This document shows positions 59,958-64,000 of a stretch of DNA of 64,000 nt, in pieces; position 1 is the stretch's first letter; every line of letters starts with the position of its first letter. Both the position numbers and the translations under genes were made by a program. Source of the DNA: CAYPPG01 sp964412555. Its GTDB lineage: Bacteria > Hinthialibacterota > Hinthialibacteria > Hinthialibacterales > Hinthialibacteraceae. Under the pieces are notes generated by a model. The model was not told the DNA's origin. It saw only the letters and a list, made by a program, of their open reading frames with translations, and did no database searches. The stretch spans positions 62,001 through 126,000 of the forward strand of contig CAYPPG010000010.1 in assembly GCA_964412555.1 (NCBI GenBank), read 5' to 3'.

Positions 59958-62510
59958 TTACTGATTCAAAACTCCGACTTCAATATCGATGAAGCCTTTT
60001 CGTCCCAGTAATTCAGCATTCGTCAACGGTTCATTCTCCACGATAGTTACCGTACCGTCCTCCGCGACACTGTAGACAGTTCCTAGTTCATTCACAGCCA
60101 AAATCTGTCCATCCACGGTTCGGACAAAGTCGACAACTACCGGATCTTCTGCGTGTTCACGCAACGCGGGGCTTGGTATACGAACTTCATTGGAAGTGAT
60201 TCTTCCATAGGTATCCATCGCCAATCGTTCCACAACGTTGCCGTTTCCATCGACTCTCACATCGATTGAAGCGAGTGTGGTTCCCCGTTCGAATCCGGTA
60301 ACGAAGAGATCTCCTGCAACCGATCCGAATCCTTCAACCGTGCCATCGGCATAAGCAACATAATATCCTACATTGCCTCCGGCATTGACCACTTCCAAAT
60401 CAACTGCCGGAATTGGAATTGTAAAGGTGTTCCGGCCGACTCGCACTTGTTGCGTCAATCTCAATTCACCCATGGAATCGATACCGTAAGCGGCGATGCT
60501 GCCGTCCCGTCCGAGTACATAGAATTCATTCGGACCAGCCGGTTCAATATCGATAGCCTCGCCAATCAATGAGCCTCGGTTGTCACCTGTCAAGGTTCCT
60601 TCCGGAATCACACCACCATCTCTAAGGACACCTACCAATTCGCTATCGATGATTTCGATATCCTCAGACGGCACAACTCCCGTTCTTGACAATAAGACGA
60701 TGTCACCGGCCAACCGAACAACACCCGGAATAATTGTCGGCAACGGTGTGCGTGTCACCTCTGGTACTATCGACGGTGTCGGAGTCGGCGTTGCCGTTGC
60801 TTCGACCGGAGTCGGCTCAATTGTAACCGTCGGTGTCGGCGTAAATGTCGGTGTCGGCGGTACCGGCGTTTCAGTCGGCGGCGCTGGCGTATCTGTCGGC
60901 GGCGCTGGCGTATCTGTNNNNNNNNNNNNNNNNNNNNNNNNNNNNNNNNNNNNNNNNNNNNNNNNNNNNNNNNNNNNNNNNNNNNNNNNNNNNNNNNNNN
61001 NNNNNNNNNNNNNNNNNGGCGGTACCGGCGTGTTTGTTGGAGTATTCGTCGGCGGTACCGGCGTGTTCGTCGGTGTATTTGTCGGCGGTACCGGCGTGTT
61101 TGTCGGTGTATTTGTCGGTGGTACCGGCGTGTTTGTCGGTGTATTTGTCGGTGGCACTGGCGTATTTGTTGGCGGTACCGGTGTATTCGTTGGTGTATCC
61201 GTTGGTGGTACCGGAGTATTGGTTGGAGGCGGCACCGGAGTGTTAGTTGGCGGCACTGGTGTCGGTTCTACTGCTGCCCCAATTTCAACTACTCCATCCG
61301 TGATGGTTGCACCAGCCAATCCCCCTGTATTCGAGGAAATCGTGAAGTTCGTTGTCGCAGGTTCGTCTCCTGCTGTCCCATTAATGGTAAACAGAAGACC
61401 GTCACCATTAAATGGATCCGTTGGCGGCGCAAACGGGTTCGCAGTATCACGATTGAGAGCAATGATCAAAAGAACACCCGGTTGCGCAGGAATCACATTA
61501 AAAGTGGGAAATTCAGAAGCCAAACTTCCTTCCCGCGAAACACCCGTTATTGTAATTGCATCTGCAGGTGAGTAATCAATCCGAAGAGTAAAATCGGTTA
61601 CATTTTGTCCCCCCACGACGTTCAACGCCATCGCAAATTGTTCACCTGTACCGACTTGAACACTCTCAAATACCAGTCCATCGGATGATTGCGGCAATAA
61701 ACCATTCTTATCTACGGTAACATCCTTGACTGACTTATTGCGTGTTACTTTTCCACCCAATAAGTCCTCGACAATCAAGTCCAATAAAACACTGATATCC
61801 TGTGCATCGATAATTCCATCCGGATTATCCAATGGAGCCACATCGGCAATATTTCGAGTATTTGGTTCAATAGGATTGCCTAATAATTCATCAACGATCA
61901 AATCTAGTAAAAAACTGATATCTTGAGCGTCCCGGACTGAATCGTTATTCAAATCACCGGGTTTAATATCCGGTCCGCTGGAGACATCGACGGTAGCGGC
62001 CGTTTCATCCACGGTGATATCCAAATCGGAACCCGTTGGTGCTTCCAATCCATCATCAAAGAATTTCGCGTCCACAATTTTCGCCGCGAGGGAACCGGCA
62101 GCATCGGCTTGAATATTCAAAGTGCCGAGAATCCCGCCATTCACGAAATTCGCTTCCGCATCGCTTCCGAGCAATGAGGATTGTAATGTATAGACATTTC
62201 CGTCCTGGGAAACCACTTGTGGAATCGGATTATCCGATGCGCTGAAATCGCTCCACTGGGAGGAAATAGAAAATGCAGGATTAGACCACACCGCCCCATC
62301 CGTTGAAGATAATTCCACTTGCACGACAAATGCCTTCAACGGCAAATCGGCTTCCGTCTGTATCAATACGTTGAAAGGCACTGTATCTCCAACAGAAAAA
62401 GAGGGGGGTTGAGGTTGTTGTATGGATATCGCTCCAGCCATTGTTACGCTGGCTCCTGCGAAAGTAAGGATCAAGAGCAGCGTACATGGTTTGAAAATGG
62501 ATTTTAACAT
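59958..62510 (-). CDS. Secreted protein with cohesin-like and dockerin-like domains, TPVPPTN linker and propeller-like tail (interrupted by a gap)
   Basis: About 850 residues including a 100-N gap. Signal peptide (1-27, ending TMAGA). Residues about 30-190 form a cohesin-like fold (FSVGDTVPFNVLIQTEADLPLKAFVVQVELSS). Two dockerin-like calcium motifs follow (GDLNNDSVRDAQDISFLLDLIVDELLG and DNPDGIIDAQDISVLLDLIVEDLLGG). A second cohesin-like domain (about 275-420, VGTGEQFAMALNVVGGQNVTDFTLRIDYSP) precedes a long low-complexity linker of TPVPPTNTPTN units. The C-terminus (about 600-850; YVLGRDGSIAAYGIDSMGEL, YYVAYADGTVEGFGSVAGDL) looks like propeller blades. The ATG at 62510 follows GGAGG. The copy number in the linker is unknown. 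Confidence 0.8.
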   Translation of the reverse strand: MLKSIFKPCTLLLILTFAGASVTMAGAISIQQPQPPSFSVGDTVPFNVLIQTEADLPLKAFVVQVELSSTDGAVWSNPAFSISSQWSDFSASDNPIPQVVSQDGNVYTLQSSLLGSDAEANFVNGGILGTLNIQADAAGSLAAKIVDAKFFDDGLEAPTGSDLDITVDETAATVDVSSGPDIKPGDLNNDSVRDAQDISFLLDLIVDELLGNPIEPNTRNIADVAPLDNPDGIIDAQDISVLLDLIVEDLLGGKVTRNKSVKDVTVDKNGLLPQSSDGLVFESVQVGTGEQFAMALNVVGGQNVTDFTLRIDYSPADAITITGVSREGSLASEFPTFNVIPAQPGVLLIIALNRDTANPFAPPTDPFNGDGLLFTINGTAGDEPATTNFTISSNTGGLAGATITDGVVEIGAAVEPTPVPPTNTPVPPPTNTPVPPTDTPTNTPVPPTNTPVPPTNTPTNTPVPPTNTPTNTPVPPTNTPTNTPVPPTNTPTNTPVPXXXXXXXXXXXXXXXXXXXXXXXXXXXXXXXXXXTDTPAPPTDTPAPPTETPVPPTPTFTPTPTVTIEPTPVEATATPTPTPSIVPEVTRTPLPTIIPGVVRLAGDIVLLSRTGVVPSEDIEIIDSELVGVLRDGGVIPEGTLTGDNRGSLIGEAIDIEPAGPNEFYVLGRDGSIAAYGIDSMGELRLTQQVRVGRNTFTIPIPAVDLEVVNAGGNVGYYVAYADGTVEGFGSVAGDLFVTGFERGTTLASIDVRVDGNGNVVERLAMDTYGRITSNEVRIPSPALREHAEDPVVVDFVRTVDGQILAVNELGTVYSVAEDGTVTIVENEPLTNAELLGRKGFIDIEVGVLNQ
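60918..61017. other. Assembly gap (100 N) in the TP-rich linker
   Basis: Exactly 100 N inside the GGCGGTACCGGCGT-type tandem repeats encoding TPVPPTNT. The repeat probably collapsed during assembly; the frame on both sides is the same only by assumption. Confidence 0.98.
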
Positions 62511-62675
62511 CGGTGCCTCCGTCTTTAGAGTGGGGTACATATTCAATAATAGGGAACCGACTTCCCCTCTCAAATCACATTTGTCCTAAGATATCAACAC
62601 TTTGTGATTTTTTCAACCTATACCGCGAATTTTATCGCAAAAAAAGAGAAGGAGTAGTAGAAAAATTCTACTTAT

Positions 62676-62760
62676 ACCCCTTCAGGGTGGAGTCTTTTTA
62701 TAATTTTATTTCCCCAGGGGCGATGCCCACTGGCTTTCATATTTCACCCCTTCAGGGTGG
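62676..62760. repeat. Dispersed ACCCCTTCAGGGTGG / CCAGGGGCGATGCCC repeat
   Basis: ACCCCTTCAGGGTGG occurs at 62676-62690 and 62746-62760, a 70-bp spacing, with CCCAGGGGCGATGCCCACTGG between. It matches the element at 1.44-1.53 kb. The 62511-62920 interval otherwise has no supported gene. Confidence 0.7.
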
Positions 62761-62920
62761 AATTTTTCTACTTCCTGGCGGTGCAGTGTTATCCGGCAAG
62801 GGTAGACTTCGCTTACCCCTGCTACCCTTTCCTTAAATAAAAGACCATCTCGACACTTTACAGAACCACAATTTCTCATCAAAGTTTTCGACAAGAAAAT
62901 TTTGCCAATTGAGATTTTGT

Positions 62921-64000
62921 ATGCGTATTTTGCTTTTACAACGATTCGATCTTTCTTCCGTTTCCTGTGCCCGTAGAGTATTGTGCCAGGCGGAAGAACT
63001 TTTAAAAAGGGGACATGATGTCATTTTGACAGATTTTGTCCACTATCAGCGTCAACAAGAACTTCCACATGTCGCCAATGTATCCAATTTGGGGGGAACA
63101 ATCCTGGAATTAGATCGGAAAGCAAGTCGTATCCCACTGAATATATTAAAATTACGTAAAATCTATCCACCGGATATCGTTCACCTTTGGAAAGCGTACC
63201 CGGATGCTTCGTTGCCTGCAATTTTTTTATCCCGCTATTGGAAGATTCCTCTTCATTATGATTGGGACGACTGGGAACGCGGAATCGCCGCCGAGTTGGC
63301 CGGCTCGAAATGGGCGGGTAGAATTGCCGGAATGTGGGATAAACGATTGCTACATCTCAGCGACACGGTCTCTGTTGCCAGCGAATTTTTACGGAATCAC
63401 ACATTACAAACCGGTATTCCTAAAGAGCGGATCATAGATGCTCCGGTTGGAGCCGACATCGAAAAATTCTCTCCTCGCGAAAAAGATCGACAACTTTATG
63501 AATCTCTTGAACTTAGAGAACCAACCCTTGTATATAGCGGGCAGTTGGAAGTTGCCGCGTATGCAGAAAAAGCGATCGATGTGTTGGCACTTGTCAAAGA
63601 TGAAATTCAAACCGTCAAGTTATTGATCTTGGGCGGGGGACGAAAACTCGATTCATTACGCAAACACGCCGAAGAAAAACGGCTTTCCCGCCATGTCATC
63701 TTCACAGACTATGTTCCCGGCGAAGACATCCCCCGTTACCTGGCCTTGGCCGATGTCGCTCTCGCTCCCTTCGCCAAAAACAATGTCACCCGCGCCAAAT
63801 CTCCCCTCAAAATCGCCGAATACCTCGCAATAGGACTACCCATCGTGGCATCCGATGTCGGCGAAGCCAAAAAAATGACCGTCGGCGCAGGAGCATGCGT
63901 ACCCTGTAACGACCTAAAAGCCATGGCTGAAAAAACCATCTGGATACTCAAAAATCCCGGCGTGCAAAAAAGCATGAGCCTGGCAGGACGCCGCCTGGCT
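62921..64000 (+). CDS. Glycosyltransferase, GT4 family (3' end outside window)
   Basis: A GT-B-fold glycosyltransferase open to the edge of the window (360 codons seen). The N-terminal domain begins MRILLLQRFDLSSVSCARRVLCQAEELLKRGHDVILTDFVH. The donor domain has TLVYSGQLEV, VKLLILGGGRKLDSL, VIFTDYVPGEDIPRYLALADVALAPFAKNNVTRAKSPLKIAEYLAIGLPIVASDVGEA, where the E-x7-E-like element (SPLKIAEYLAIGLPIVA) is typical of GT4. It probably acts in exopolysaccharide or cell-surface glycan synthesis. Start ATG at 62921 lacks a strong ribosome site. Confidence 0.9.
   Translation, partial: MRILLLQRFDLSSVSCARRVLCQAEELLKRGHDVILTDFVHYQRQQELPHVANVSNLGGTILELDRKASRIPLNILKLRKIYPPDIVHLWKAYPDASLPAIFLSRYWKIPLHYDWDDWERGIAAELAGSKWAGRIAGMWDKRLLHLSDTVSVASEFLRNHTLQTGIPKERIIDAPVGADIEKFSPREKDRQLYESLELREPTLVYSGQLEVAAYAEKAIDVLALVKDEIQTVKLLILGGGRKLDSLRKHAEEKRLSRHVIFTDYVPGEDIPRYLALADVALAPFAKNNVTRAKSPLKIAEYLAIGLPIVASDVGEAKKMTVGAGACVPCNDLKAMAEKTIWILKNPGVQKSMSLAGRRLA

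Noticed and set aside
60918..61017. Frameshift in the cohesin/dockerin gene at the N run
   Set aside because: The gap is a placeholder of set size; frame continuity cannot be judged from it.

Overview
The window (about 64 kb, fairly low G+C, two 100-N scaffold gaps) reads as a chromosomal contig from an uncultivated, Gram-negative-type heterotroph. Supporting signs are an outer-membrane barrel protein, many signal-peptide and Tat-signal proteins, sulfatase, GH172, heparinase-like and enolase-superfamily genes, a cohesin/dockerin-like surface protein with TPVPPTN linkers, a SERGHPCPH/RAGMPAL-type dispersed repeat and several toxin-antitoxin modules. This mix is typical of candidate phyla around the PVC/FCB groups (Hydrogenedentota-, Poribacteria-, Sumerlaeota- or Hinthialibacterota-like). 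I cannot assign a phylum from sequence alone. I saw no rRNA, tRNA, CRISPR array, integrase or transposase.

Layout. 1-3 kb: 3' end of thiD, an esterase-like hydrolase, an MNT/HEPN pair whose HEPN gene is broken, and a truncated TolB-like gene. 3-7 kb: a Tat-exported enolase-superfamily protein and a secreted DUF3160 protein. 7.3-11.8 kb (minus): a cofactor operon, HAD phosphatase-panB-panC-panD-nadB. 12-15.7 kb (plus): hslV, hslU and sat. 16-22.4 kb: brnTA, a PEP/pyruvate-binding dikinase-like protein with a CBS-domain partner, lysS and a PIN toxin-antitoxin pair. 22.4-27.5 kb (minus): a Tat-exported sugar-isomerase-like protein, a pseudopilin, a repeat-containing secreted protein and a response regulator. 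27.6-33.6 kb: two tiny genes (23-aa Cys/Lys-rich and 30-aa membrane), a PIN remnant with an intact partner, a PhoD-like phosphatase, a heparinase-like lyase, a LOG protein and hicAB. 33.6-42 kb (plus): neuB-like, a secreted propeller-like protein, an RlmD-type methyltransferase, GH172 and carB. 42.3-46.3 kb: a hybrid sensor kinase with two in-frame TAA codons followed by the wreck of an RpfG-like regulator. 46.6-58 kb: secreted LamG protein, ferritin, GNAT, sulfatase, YjbQ, HTH-PTS EIIA, CoaB, two tandem paralogous CBM9-like secreted proteins and a sodium-solute symporter. 58-64 kb: a 46-bp tandem repeat array, an outer-membrane protein, the cohesin/dockerin protein and the start of a GT4 glycosyltransferase.

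How the parts fit. PanB/PanC/PanD plus the separate CoaB cover steps from ketoisovalerate and aspartate towards CoA, and NadB draws on the same aspartate for NAD. The many exported hydrolases, lyases and binding proteins with the sodium symporter suggest scavenging of sulfated or complex polysaccharides. Five secreted proteins of unrelated architecture end in the same short C-terminal signature, Trp-x-(Ile/Leu/Phe)-Tyr-COOH, a candidate undescribed sorting or anchoring tag and the observation I rate highest. Next are a candidate small RNA at about 52.06 kb (consensus promoter plus intrinsic terminator), a pair of 'ATTTCnGAAAT' palindromes 20 bp apart near a 30-aa membrane protein gene, and perfect Shine-Dalgarno sequences without start codons in leaders of the secreted-protein genes.
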